Notes: generated from the letters alone by a model not told the origin. Numbered from the stretch's first letter, positions 48,350 through 59,656 are shown. The stretch: 64,000 nucleotides of DNA from Delphinapterus leucas (GCF_002288925.2 NW_022098021.1:6202138-6266137), one strand, 5' to 3'. Program-made: numbers and translations.

Positions 48350-49362
48350 AGCCTCATTTGTCCTGCTGGATGAAGTCCTCCTTGACAACTTTCTGCATGT
48401 GGCTTCCTGGTTCCTTAGAGAGACGTGGCCTGGGATCAGTGGCTGGGCCTCTTCAATGCCTGCATGCTCTTGGTGATCTCACCTGGTTTATGGTTTTAAA
48501 TTCCATTTATGTGCCTATGACTCAGTTTTATACGCCAGCTCACTCCTTTCTCTTGAACTGTGGATTCATACACCCAGCCGCACGCCTGACATCTCCACTT
48601 GGATATCTACCAGGCATCTTAAAATTTAGCAGGGGGCAAACCAAGCCTCTGACTTCCAGCACTGCCCCCCACCCCCGCCACAACAGAGCCTTCTGCACCC
48701 ACAGCTTCCCCCTCTCAGCTGTTGCATTTTCGTTCTTCCAGCTGCTCAGGCCAAAACCCCTGACATCTGAGGTTGTCTCTGGCTCCTGTTTCTCTCACAC
48801 GCCAACATGTAGTCTGTCGGCAAATCCTGGTGACTCTACCTTTGAAGTACATTCAGGATTAAACTACATCTTTCCACTTAGATCACTGCCTCTGTGCTCC
48901 AAGCCTCCATTGTCTCTGAATGGGTTTCTCCAGTAGACCTATCCCTAAAGTCACTGGAGCTTCTGCAGTGATCCTTTTAGAACCAGATTAGATGATGTCA
49001 ATCCTCTGCTCAAAACTGTAGGAGTACCCACCGCGAGACGCAGTCAGCCGATCTACTGTGATGGTCCCGTGTCCCCGGTCCATAAACTTCTTGGACTCTC
49101 CCCACCCTCACTGGTTCCAGCCACACGAGCCTCCTTGCTCTTCCTCGGGTCTGCCAGGCTCACTCCCACTTCTGCCTGGAGGGCTCCTCACCCAGGATCC
49201 ACATCACCAGTTCTCCCAACTCCAAATCTTCACTCTACTCTCACCTTCCCAGTGAAGCCTACATTGAATCTCCTATTTAACGGTGAAAACCCTCCCCCCA
49301 TTTAGCATGCCCAATCCCTTACCCGAGTACTTTCCAAGACACTTAACCGCCTCTTAACCTCC
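48350..49362 (+). repeat. L2-type ancient LINE, first part
   Basis: acatctccacttggatatct, aggccaaaacccctgacatc, cggcaaatcctggtgactct, agtgatccttttagaacc and ctcaccttcccagtgaagcc follow the ancient L2 LINE order. It continues after an inserted LTR at 49808. A plus-strand open frame of 192 codons (48358-48936) lies in it and shows no gene-like product. Confidence 0.6.
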
Positions 49363-49807
49363 TGCATTAGTTTCCTACGACTGCTGTAACAAGGTCCCAC
49401 AAACTGAACAACAGAAATCTACTCTCTCACAGTTTTGGCGACTGGAAGTCCAAAATCAAGGTGTCAGCAGGGCCGTGCGCACTCTGCAGGCTCTTGGGAA
49501 GAATCCTTCCTTGACTTCCCTACTCTTCTAGCATCCGGTGCTTTTGCCAGAAATCCTTGGATTCTCAGGCTCTGGCAGTATACCTCCAATCTCCGCCTCT
49601 GTCTCCATGTGGCCGTCTTTCCTCTGTGTGTCTCTCTGTGTACAGATTCCCTCTTCTTCTTAGGACACCGCTGATACTGGGTTCAGCGCCCACACGAATC
49701 CAGTGTGACCTCAGCTTAACTGGATTACATCTGCCACGACCCAAATAAGGTCATCTTCCCAGCATCCTGGTGGACATACATTTTGGGAGGACACTATTCA
49801 AACAGCA
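49363..49807 (+). repeat. MLT1-like MaLR LTR
   Basis: Starts gcattagtttcctacgactg, then tgctgtaacaaggtcccaca, caacagaaatctactctctc, cagttttggcgactggaagt, aaatcaaggtgtcagcaggg, and ends ttttgggaggacactattca. This is the consensus order of an MLT1-type solitary LTR, and it splits an L2 element. Confidence 0.75.
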
Positions 49808-49925
49808 CCCGTACCATATGATTATACAGTTGATGTATTTTGTTATTGTGTGGCTGCCTGTTCTAGAATGTAACTTTCTTAGAGGCAGAGACTTTTGTCT
49901 ATTTGGTCCTGAATGTATCCCAAGT
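49808..49925 (+). repeat. L2-type LINE, 3' remainder
   Basis: gttctagaatgtaactttct, tagaggcagagacttttgtc and tatcccaagttcctagaatg complete the L2 3' end interrupted at 49362. Confidence 0.6.
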
Positions 49926-49929
49926 TCCT

Positions 49930-50161
49930 AGAATGTTTCATAGCAAAGAGTGGAATCTCAGCAAATTAAACAGTACCCTTACATATCACGGAATGAACTT
50001 CAGGGGTTTACTGACACACTTCTGTGGTATTCTACACATGAGCAATGTCATTCAACCCCCTAGACAAATGTTTATTCAACAAATAGACTAGCAAGTGATT
50101 GAGTTAAAACAGAGACCTTAGTTAGCCCTTTAAAATGTTATGTTTTCTAAATCATATAATT
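49930..50161. other. Short intron stretch without recognised content
   Basis: May include the very end of the L2. Nothing else is visible. Confidence 0.4.
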
Positions 50162-50174
50162 CTGGCTCTTTTTA

Positions 50175-50464
50175 TTTTTTTAATTAATTATTTATTTATT
50201 TATTTTTAAATTTTAACTTTTTATTTTATATGGGAGTAGAGTTGATTAACAATGTTGTGTTAGTTTCAGGTATACAGCAAAGTGATTCAGTTATACATAT
50301 ACATGTATCTATTGTTTTTCAAATTCTTTTCCCATTTAGGTTGTTACAAAGTATTGAGCAGAATTGTTCCCTGTGCTATAAGTAGGTCCATGTTGGATAT
50401 CCATTTTATTTTATTTTTAAACATTTCTTTATTTATTTTTTGTGAGGTGATAGCTCATTGTGGT
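50175..50464 (-). other. Extra segment between the L1 A tail and the target-site copy (probable 3' transduction)
   Basis: In L1 sense it follows the L1 A run at 50473-50465. It begins with a scrap of L1 ORF2 C-terminal sequence (ccacaatgagctatcacctc), then (A/T)-rich sequence, then the 3' UTR of a different, older L1 lineage (the 12.7/15.3/16.5 kb type), and ends in an A-rich tail with several aataaa motifs at 50175-50215. Confidence 0.6.
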
Positions 50465-50837
50465 TTTTTTTTTAACATCTTTATTGGAGTATAAATGCTT
50501 TACAATGGTGTGTTAGTTTCTGCTTTACAACAAAGTGAATCAGTTATATATATACATATGCTCCCATATCTCTTCCCTCTTGCATCTCCCTCCCTCCCAC
50601 CCTCCCTATCCCACCCCTCCAGGTGATCACAAAGCACCGAGCTGATCTCCCTGTGCTATGCGGCTGTTTCCCACTAGCTATCTACCTTACATTTGGTAGT
50701 GTATATATGTCCATGCCTCTCACTCGCTTTGTCACAGCTTACCCTTTCCCCCTCCCCATATCCTCAAGTCCATTCTTTAGTAGGTCTGTGTCTTTTTTCC
50801 TGTCTTACCCCTAGGTTCTTCATGACATTTTTTTTTC

Positions 50838-53800
50838 TTAAATTCCATATATATGTGTTAGCATACGGTATTTGTCTCTCTCTTTCTGACTTACTTCACT
50901 CTGTATGACAGACTCTAGGGCCATCCACCTCATTACGAATAGCTCAATTTCGTTTCTTTTTATGGCTGAGTAATATTCCATTGTATATATGTGCCACATC
51001 TTCTTTATCCATTCATCCGATGATGGACACTTAGGTTGTTTCCATCTCTGGGCTATTGTAAATAGAGCTGCAATGAACATTTTGGTACATGACTCTTTTT
51101 GAATTATGGTTTTCTCAGGGTATATGCCCAGTAGTGGGATTGCTGGGTCATATGGTAATTCTATTTTTAGTTTTTTAAGGAACCTCCATACTGTTCTCCA
51201 CAGTGGCTGTATCAATTTACATTCCCACCAACAGTGCAAGAGTGTTCCCTTTACTCCACACCCTCTCCAGCATTTATTGTTTCTAGATTTTTTGATGATG
51301 GCCATTCTGACTGCTGTGAGATATCTAATTGTAGTTTTGATTTACATTTCTCTAATCATTAGTGATGTTGAGCATTCTTTCATGTGTTTGTTGGCAGTCT
51401 GTATATCTTCTTTGGAGAAATGTCTATTTAGGTCTTCTGCCCATTTTTGGATTGGGTTGTTTGTTTTTTTGTTATTAAGCTGCATGAGCTGCTTATAAAT
51501 TTTGGAGATTAATCCTTTGTCAGTTGCTTCATTTGCAAATATTTTCCCCCATTCTGAGCGTTGTCTTTTGGTCTTGTTTATGGTTTCCTTTGCTGTGCAA
51601 AAGCTTTGAAGTTTCATTAGGTCCCATTTGTTTATTTTTGTTTTTATTTCCATTTCTCTAGGAGGTGGGTCAAAAAGGATCTTGCTGTAATTTATGTAAT
51701 AGAGTGTCCTGCCTATGTTTTCCTCTAAGAGTTTGATAGTTTCTGGTCTTACATTTAGGTCTTTAATCCATTTTGAGCTTATTTTTGTGTATGGTGTTAG
51801 GGAGTGATCTAATCTCATACTTTTACATGTACCTGTCCAGTTTTCCCAGCACCATTTATTAAAGAGGCTGTCCTTTCTCCACTGTACATTCCTGCCTCCT
51901 TTATCAAAGATAAGGTGACCATATGTGTGTGGGTTTATCTCTGGGCTTTCTATCCTGTTCTATTGATCTATCTTTCTGTTTTTGTTGCCAGTACCATACT
52001 GTCTTGATTACTGTAGCTTTGTAGAGTAGTCTGAAGTCAGGGAGCCTGATTCCTCAGATCCATTTTTCGTTCTCAAGATTGCTTTGGCTATTCGGGGTCT
52101 TTTGTGTTTCCATACAAATTGTGAAATTTTTTGTTCTAGTTCTGTGAAAAATACCAGTGGTAGTTTGATAGGGATTGCATTGAATCTGTAGATTGCTTTG
52201 GGTAGTATAGTCATTTTCACAGTGTTGATTCTTCCAATCCAATAACATGGTATATCTCTCCATCTATTTGTATCATCTTTAATTTCTTTCATCAGTGTCT
52301 TATAATTTTCTGCATACAGGTCTTTTGTCTCCTTAGGTAGGTTTATTCCTAGATATTTTATTCTTTTTGTTGCAATCGTAAATGGGAGTGTTTTCTTGAT
52401 TTCACTTTCGGATTTTTCATCATTAGTGTATAGGAATGCCAGAGATTTCTGTGCATTAATTTTGTATCCTGCTACTTTACCAAATTCATTGATTAGCTCT
52501 AGTAGTTTTCTGGTAGCATCTTTAGGGTTCTCTATGTATAGTATCATGTCATCTGCAAACAGTGACAGCTTTACTTCTTCTTTTCCAGTTTGGATTCCTT
52601 TTATTTCCTTTTCTTCTCTGATTGCTGTGGCTAAAACTTCCATAACTATGTTGAATAAGAGTGGTGAGAGTGGGCAACCTTGTCTTGTTCCCGATCTTAG
52701 TGGAAATGCTTTCAGTTTTTCACCATTGAGGACGATGTTGGCTGTGGGTTTGTCACATATGGCCTTTATTATGTTGAGGAAAGTTCCCTCTATGCTTATT
52801 TCCTGCAGGGTATTTATCATACCTGGGTGTTGAATTTTGTCAAAAGCTTTCTCTGCATCTATTGAGATGATCATATGATTTTTCTCCTTCAATTTGTTAA
52901 TATGGTGTATCATGTTGATTGATTTGCATATATCGAAGAATCCTTGCATTCCTGGAATAAACCCCACTTGATCATGGTGTATGATCCGTTTAATGTGCTG
53001 TTGGATTCTGTTTGCTAGTATTTTGTTGAGGATTTTTGCATCTATGTTCATCAGTGATATTGGCCTTTAGTTTTCTTTCTTTGTGACATATTTGTCTGGT
53101 TTTGGTATCAGGGTGATGGTGGCCTCGTAGAATGAGTTTGGGAGTGTTCCTCCCTCTGCTATATTTTGGAAGAGTTTGAGAAGGATAGGTGTTAGCTCTT
53201 CTGTAAATGTTTGATGGAATTCGCCTGTGAAGCCATCTGGTCCTGGGCTTTTTTTTGTTGGAAGATTTTTAATCACAGTTTCAATTTCAGTGCTTGTGAT
53301 TGGTCTGTTCATATTTTCTATTTCTTCCTGATTCAGTCTTGGCAGGTTGTGCATTTCTAAGAATTTGTCCATTTCTTACAGGTTGTCCATTGTATTGGCA
53401 TAGAGTTGCTTTTAGTAATCTCTCATGATCTTTTGTATTTCTGCAGTGTCACTTGTTACTTCTCCTTTTTCATTTCTAATTCTATTGATTTGAGTCTCCT
53501 CCCTTTTTCCTTGATGAGTCTGGCTAATGGTTTATCAATTTTGTTTATCTTCTCAAAGAACGAGCTTTTAGTTTTATTGATCTTTGCTATCATTTCCTTC
53601 TTTTTCATTTATTTCTGATCTGAGTTTTATGATTTCTTTCCTTCTGCTAACTTTGGGGTTTTTTTGTTCTTCTTTCTCGAATTGCTTTAGGTGCAAGGTT
53701 AGGTTGTTTATTCGAGATGTTTCCTGTTTCTTAAGGTAGGATTGTATTGCTATAAACTTCCCTCTTAGAACTGCTTTTGCTGCATCCCATAGATTTTGGG

Positions 53801-54647
53801 TCGTTGTGTCTCCATTGTCATTTGTTTCTAGGTATTTTTTAATTTCCTCTTTGATTTCTGCAGTGATCATTTCGTTATTAAGTAGTGTATTGTTTAGCCT
53901 CCATGTGTTTGTGTTTTTTATGGATCTTTTCCTGTAATTGATATCTAGTCTCATAGCGTTGTGGTCAGAAAATATACTTGATACAATTTCAATTTTCTTA
54001 AATTTACCAAGGCTTGAGTTGTGACCCAAGATATGATCTATCCTGGAGAATGTTCCATGAGCAGTTGAGAAAAATATGTATTCTGTTGTTTTTGGATGGA
54101 ATGTCCTATAAATATCAATTAAGTCCATCTTGTTTAATATGTCATTTAAAGCTTGTGTTTCCTTATTTATTTTCATTTTGGATGATCTGTCCATTGGTGA
54201 AAGTGGGGTGTTAAAGTCCCCTACTATGAATGTTTTACGGTCGATTTCCCCTTTTATGGCTGTTAGTATTTGCCTTATGTATTGAGGTGCTCCTATGTTG
54301 GGTGCATAAATATTTACAGTTGTTATATCTGCATCTTGGATTGATCCCTTGATCATTATGTAGTGTCCTTCTTTGTCTCTTGTAATAGTCTTTATTTTAA
54401 AGTCTATTTTGTCTGATATGAGAATTACTACTCCAGCTTTCTTTTGGTTTCCATTTGCATGAAATATCTTTTTCCATCCCCTTACTTTCAGTCTGTATGT
54501 GTCTCTAGGTCTGAAGTGGGTCTCTTGTAGACAGCAAATATGTGGGTCTTGTTTTTGTATCCATTCAGCCAATCTGTGTCTTTTGGTGGGAGCATTTAGT
54601 CCATTTACATTTAAGGTAATTATCAATATGTATGTTCCTATTCCCAT
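50838..54647 (-). pseudogene. L1 ORF2 pseudogene, near full length
   Basis: Reading from 54647 to 50838, ORF2p (endonuclease plus reverse transcriptase) is recognisable end to end, about the length of intact mammalian ORF2 (roughly 1270 codons). Endonuclease landmarks: [41 protein letters not shown] landmarks: [18 protein letters not shown] and the catalytic [14 protein letters not shown]. The frame is split into at least five pieces (54647-53574, 53372-53067, 53051-52008, 51818-51342, 51305-50838) by frameshifts and stops. One break is a small deletion near 51310-51325 relative to the 28.5 kb copy. The RT catalytic box survives but no continuous protein can be made. Confidence 0.92.
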
Positions 54648-54705
54648 TTTCTTAATTGTTTTGAGTTCGTTATTGTGGGTCTTGTCCTTCTCTTGTGTTT
54701 CTTGC

Positions 54706-55595
54706 CTAGAGAAGTTCCTTTAGCAGTTGTTGTAGAGCTTGTTTGGTGGTGCTGAACTCTCAGCTTTTGCTTGTCTGTAAAGGTTTTAATTTCTCCATCA
54801 AATCTGAATGAGATCCTTGCTGGGTAGAGTAATCTTGGTTGCAGGTTTTTCTCCTTCATCACTTTAAATATGTCCTGCCAGTCCCTCTGGCTTGCAGAGT
54901 TTCTGCTGAAAGATCAGCTGTTAACCTTATGGGGATTCTCTTGTGTGTTATTTGTTGTTTTTCCCTTGCTGCTTTTAATATGTTTTCTTTGTATTTAATT
55001 TTTGACAGTTTGATTAATATGTGTCTTGGCATATTTCTCCTTGGATTTATCCTGTATGGGACTCTCTGTGCTTCCTGGACTTGATTAACTATTTCCTTTC
55101 CCATATTAGGGAAGTTTTCAACTATAATCTCTTCAAATATTTTCTCAGTCCCTTTCTTTTTCTCTTCGTCTTCTGGAACCCCTATAATTCGAATGTTGGT
55201 GCATTTAATGTTGTCCCAGAGGTCTCTGAGACTGTCCTCAGTTCTTTTCATTCTTTTTTCTTTATTCTGCCCTGCAGTAGTTATTTCCACTATTTTATCT
55301 TCCAGGTCACTTATCCGTTCTTCTGCCTCAGTTATTCTGCTATTGATCCCATCTAGAGTATTTTTTCATTTCATTTATTGTGGTGTTTATTGTTGTTTGT
55401 TTCATCTTTAGTTCTTCTAGGTCCTTGTTAAATGTTTCTTGCATTTTGTCTATTGTTTCCAAGATTTTGGATCATGTTTATTATCATTATTCTGAGTACT
55501 TTTTCAGGTAGACTGCCTATTTCCTCTTCATTTGTTACGTCTGGTGGGTTTTTACCTTGCTCCTTCATCTGTTGTGTGTTTTTCTGTCTTCTCAT
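54706..55595 (-). pseudogene. L1 ORF1 pseudogene
   Basis: ORF1p is the L1 RNA-binding trimer protein (coiled coil, RRM, C-terminal domain). The start is chosen at the minus-strand ATG at 55595, which opens MRRQKNTQQMKEQGK, the usual beginning in this group. The RRM-like part is open at 55290-54859 (NIRIIGVPEDEE, MPRHILIKLSKIKYKENILK), and the C-terminal domain (RLLYPARISFRFDG, FTDKQKLR) at 54862-54720 is in another frame. The span of 890 bases is not a multiple of three. Breaks lie in the coiled coil, near 54860 and near the C-terminus. Confidence 0.85.
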
Positions 55596-56109
55596 TTTGC
55601 TTATCTTACTGTGTTTGGGGTCTCCTTTTTGCAGGATGCAGGTTCGTAGTTCCTGTTGTTTTTGGTGTCTGTCCCCAGTAGCTCAGTTTAGTTCAGTGGG
55701 TTGTGTAGGCTTCCTGGTGGAGGGGACTAGTGCCTGTGTTCTGGTGGATGAGGCTGGATCTTGTCTTTCTGGTGGGCAGGTCCACATCTGGTGGTGTGTT
55801 TTGGGGTGTCTGTGGACTTATTATGATTTTGGGCAGCCTCTCTGCTAATGGGTGGGGTTGTGTTCCTGTCTTGCTAGTTGTTTGGAATAGGATGTCCAGC
55901 ACTGTAGCTTGCTGGTCGTTGAGTGAAGGTGGATGCTGGTGTTGAGATGGAGATCTCTGGGAGATTTTCGCCATTTGATATTATGTGGAGCTGGGAGGTC
56001 TTTTGTGGACTAGTGTCCTGAAGTTGGCTCTCCCACCTCAGAGGCACAGCAGTGACTCCTGGCTGCAGCACCAAGAGCCTTTCATCCACACTGCTCAGAA
56101 TAAAAGGGA

Positions 56110-56215
56110 GAAAAAGTAGAAAGAAAGAATTAGTAGAAGAAAGAAAGAAAGAAAGGAAGAAAGAAGGGAGGGAGGGAGAGAGGAAGGAAGGAAGGAGGGA
56201 AGGAAGGAAAAAAAG
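56110..56215 (+). repeat. Polypurine (GAAA/GGAA)n tract
   Basis: About 105 bases that are almost entirely A and G (agaaagaaagaaagg, gaaggaaggaagg), inside the L1 5' UTR. Confidence 0.9.
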
Positions 56216-56261
56216 AAAGAAGATAAAGTAAAATAAAATAAAGTAAGATAAAATATAATAA

Positions 56262-56715
56262 AGTTATTAAAATAAAAAATTATTAAGAGAAAAAACAAAA
56301 CAAAACAAAAAAAAGGACGGATAGAGCCGTAGGACAAATGGTGGAAGCAAAGCTATACAGACAAAATAACACATAGAAGCATACACATACACACTCACAA
56401 AAAGAGGAAAAGGGGAAAAAATCATAAATCTTGCTCTCAGAGTCCACCTTCTCAATTTGTGATGATTCATTGTCTAAAGGAGGGAAGGAAGGAAAGAAAG
56501 AACGAAGATAAAATAGTTATTAAAATAAAAAGTAATTATTAAGATAAAAAAAACAAAAAACGGACGTATAGAACCCTCGGACAAATGGTGGAAACAAAGC
56601 TATACAGACAAAAGCTCACATAGAAGCATACACACAAAAAATGGAAAAGGGGAAAAAAATCATAAATCTTGCTCTCGAAGTCCACCTCCTCGATTTGGGA
56701 TGATTCGTTGTCTAT
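56262..56715. repeat. Tandem duplication of a roughly 240-bp unit in the L1 5' UTR
   Basis: 56262-56478 and 56515-56715 share the same ordered words: gttattaaaataaaaa, ggacaaatggtgga, caaagctatacagacaaaa, cacatagaagcatacaca, atcataaatcttgctctc, gtccacct, ttgtct. They differ by substitutions and short indels, so the duplication is not recent or was inherited from the source element. Confidence 0.85.
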
Positions 56716-56995
56716 TCAGGTATTCCACAGGTGCAGGTACATCAAGTTGATTGTGGAGCTTTAATCCGTTCCTCCTGAGGCTGCAGGGAGAGATTTCCCT
56801 TTCTCTTCTTTGTTCTCACAGCTCCCAGAGGCTCAGCTTTGGCCCCGCCTCTGCACGTAGGTCGCTGGAGGGCGTCTGTTCTTCGCTCAGACAGGATGGG
56901 GTAAAGGAGCAGCTGATTGGGGGCTCTGGCTCACTCAGGCCGTGGGGAGGGAGGGGCATGGAGGGTGGGGCGAGCCTGCGGCGACAGAGGCCAAC

Positions 56996-57043
56996 GTGAC
57001 GTTGCGCCGGCGTGACGTTGCACCGGCGAGACGTTGCCCCAGC
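56996..57043. repeat. Three tandem 16-bp units in the L1 5' UTR
   Basis: gtgacgttgcgccggc, gtgacgttgcaccggc and gagacgttgccccagc follow each other without spacing. The first two carry tgacgt, the core of a CRE half-site. Confidence 0.9.
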
Positions 57044-57894
57044 CTGAGGCGCGCCGTGCGTCCTTCCGGGGAAGTTGTCCCGGGATTCCGGGACCCTGGC
57101 AGTGGCGGGCTGCACAGGCTCCCCGGAAGAGGGGTGTGGATAGTGACCTGTGCTCGCACACAGGCTTCTTGGCGGCGGCAGCAGCAGCAGCCTTAGCGTC
57201 TCCCGCCCGTCTCTGGGTTCCGCGCTTTTAGCCGTGGCTTGCGCCCGTCTCTAGAGCTCCTTTTAGCAGCGCTCTGAATCCCCTCTCCTCGCGCACCAGG
57301 AAACAAAGAGGTAAGAAAACGTCTCTTGCGTCTTCGGCAGGTCCAGACTTTCCCCCGGACTCCCTCCCGGCTAGTCGTGGCGCACTAGCCCCCTTCAGGC
57401 TGTGTTCACGCCGCCAACCCCAGTCCTCTCCCTGCGCTCCGACCGAAGCCCGAGCCTCAGCTCCCAGCCCCCGCCGGCCCCGGCGGGTGAGCAGACAAGC
57501 CTCTCGGGCTGGTGAGTGCCGGTCGGCACCGATCCTCTGTGCGGGAATCTCCCCGCTTTGCCCTCCGCACCCCTGTGGCTGCGGTCTCCTCCGCGGCCTC
57601 GAAGCTTCCCCCCTCCGCCACCCGCAGTCTCCGCCCGCGAAGGGGCTTCCTAGTGTGTGGGAACCTTTCCTCCTTCACGGCTCCCTCCCACTGGTGCAGG
57701 TCCCGTCCCTGTTCTTTTGTCTCAGTTTATTCATTTTTCTTTTGCCCTACCCAGGTACGTGGGGGTTTCTTGCCTTTTGGGAGGTCTGAGGTCTTCTGCC
57801 AGCGTTCAGTAGGTGTTCAGTAGGAGTTGTTCCACGTGTAGATGTATTTCTGATGTATCTGTGGGGAGGAAGGTGATCTCCGCGTCTTACTCTT

Positions 57895-57905
57895 GCGCCA
57901 TCTTC
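57895..57905 (-). promoter_or_regulatory. YY1-like site at the L1 5' end
   Basis: Minus-strand aagatggcgc (plus gcgccatctt) lies within 20 bases of the L1 start. In L1 promoters a YY1 site at this place is known to position transcription initiation. Function here is inferred. Confidence 0.5.
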
Positions 57906-57926
57906 CCGGAAGCCTGGCTCTTTTTA

Positions 57927-59060
57927 AGTGAAAATTTCACTCTTGCTTGATAAGATTCTTGGTGATAAGATCCAAAGTGTATATGTACTTGTAAACAAAG
58001 TGTTTTAAGGGAAAGATGCTTCCTTTCTTGCTTTCTAATGGACTTGGAGTTACTAGAGTCAGATCAGACCCCTGAGGATCTAAAACTCGGTGTGTCTGAG
58101 GCTGGCTGTTGTTCCTTGATGCTGCCCAGGGGTTTGATCCTTGTCTGCTGCGGGTCACGGATGAGTGTAGAGAGCTGAGTGGATTCTGAAGGCCTTGAAG
58201 AAAATACTTTGTGTCTTGTCTCTCCCACTCCCTACAAGTCAGATCTTGTCCAGTGCAGCCTTTGTGTGTGTGTGTGTGGTGTGTGTGTCACAGGACCAGA
58301 ATTAGGGTGATGTGAGTGAAGCCTTCACCTTGGATGCCAAAAAACTCATCGATAAAGTAAATAATATTTTTACGCAATATTCTTAAAAAAATAATGTTAA
58401 AAATCCACAGCAAACAAAATACTGAATTTAAAAATAAAACAGGCTGTTGCTACTTTGTTTTATGACCCTAGATCATCATGCATGAGCCCAGAGATCTGTT
58501 CTGGGTCCATGTGGCCAGTCCTTCCGTCCCCGTTGGATGGGTTCACAAGGGTTGACCATTGTGTGGGCACAGATTGAGCAAAGTGGGTACCACACACAGT
58601 CATTTTTTATTGTAGAGGATTTTTTAATAAGTGTTTCCTCACACTCCAATATGAGTCGCATGCCAGGCTGCATGTGTGTTCATGCATGTTTGTTCATGGA
58701 TGTGTTTGTATGTTCAATTCCTGTTCTAGGGTTTGGCTCTAGAACAGCTACAGATGGCTATGTGGTGCTTGGTCAAATTCAGTTAAGACAGCCCCCAGAG
58801 TTTGACTTCATTTCAGCACCACTAGAAGGGTAGGCCCAGCCAGGCTGACCCCAGGGTGGGCCAGGTTGTTCCTGAGCCCACAGAGGACGGTGTAGCCCAG
58901 TCTGTCCTGCTTACCAGAACCAACATTGTAGTCCACCCGTGGGGCACTTCTGAACTTCACGATGAATGTCGGCACACATCAGGGAAAGCATTTCAGAATA
59001 GCCTCCGTGATCTTTCCTCCACTCCAGGTATCATGAGTCCTGAATCCCTAAGTGGGTGAA
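57927..59060. other. Intron sequence, nothing clearly recognised
   Basis: A short (TG)n run at 58262-58290. No exon or named repeat. Confidence 0.45.
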
Positions 59061-59656
59061 GACACCTTTTTTTTTTTTACATCTTTATTGGGGTATAATT
59101 GCTTTACAATGGTGTGTTAGTTTCTGCTTTATAACAAAGTGAATCAGTTATACATATACATATGTTCCCATATCTCTTCCCTCTTGCGTCTCCATCCCTC
59201 CCACCCTCCCTATCCCACCCCTCCAGGTGGTCACAAAGCACCGAGCTGATCTCCCTGTGCTATGCGGCTGTTTCCCACTAGCTATCTACCTTACGTTTGT
59301 TAGTGTATATATGTCCATGCCTCTCTCTCGCTTTGTCACAGCTCACCCTTCCCCCTCCCCATATCCTCAAGTCCGTTCTCTAGTAGGTCTGTGTCTTTAT
59401 TCCTGTCTTACCCCCAGGTTCTTCATGACATTTTTTTTCTTAAATTCCATATATATGTGTTAGCATACGGTATTTGTCTTTCTCTTTCTGACTCACTTCA
59501 CTCTGTATGACAGACTCTAGGTCTATCCACCTCATTACAAATAGCTCAATTTCATTTCTTTTTATGGCTGAGTAATATTCCATTGTATATATGTGCCACA
59601 TCTTCTTTATCCATTCATCCGATGATGGGCACTTAGGTTGTTTCCGACACCTTTTT
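59061..59656 (-). mobile_element. 5'-truncated L1 3' end, antisense, with target-site duplication
   Basis: gacaccttttt is present at 59061-59071 and 59646-59656. Between them: T run, acatctttattggggtataa, the L1 3' UTR and the last part of ORF2 ending gggcacttaggttgtttcc. The piece is closely similar to the 50.5 kb copy. Confidence 0.93.

Larger units (their letters stand above)
55600..57913 (-). promoter_or_regulatory. L1 5' UTR / internal promoter with CpG-rich start
   Basis: On the minus strand this is the L1 leader. 56820-57680 is CpG-rich (ccggcg, cgcgcc, gcggcg), unlike any other part of the window. The outer end carries the YY1-like motif. The inner part contains a purine-rich run (56110-56215) and a tandem duplication (56262-56715). 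Confidence 0.75.
50162..57926 (-). mobile_element. Full-length L1 insertion, antisense, inactivated, with 13-bp target-site duplication
   Basis: The 13-mer ctggctcttttta is present at 50162-50174 and 57914-57926. Read on the minus strand, it contains a GC-rich 5' UTR (57913 to about 55600) starting with an agatggcgc motif typical of L1 5' ends, ORF1 (from 55595), ORF2 (from 54647), a 3' UTR with A tail (50830-50465), and about 290 further bases before the second target-site copy. About 7.7 kb in all. In sense orientation the duplication begins with a TAAAAAG run, as expected for an L1 endonuclease site. Both ORFs are broken. Confidence 0.85.

Noticed and set aside
48358..48936. 192-codon open frame that might be a small gene
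   Set aside because: The sequence lies in L2-type ancient repeat, with no product similarity; composition is that of the repeat.
55432..55848. 138-codon plus-strand frame rich in Cys, Leu and Phe
   Set aside because: It is the antisense of L1 ORF1/5' UTR sequence.
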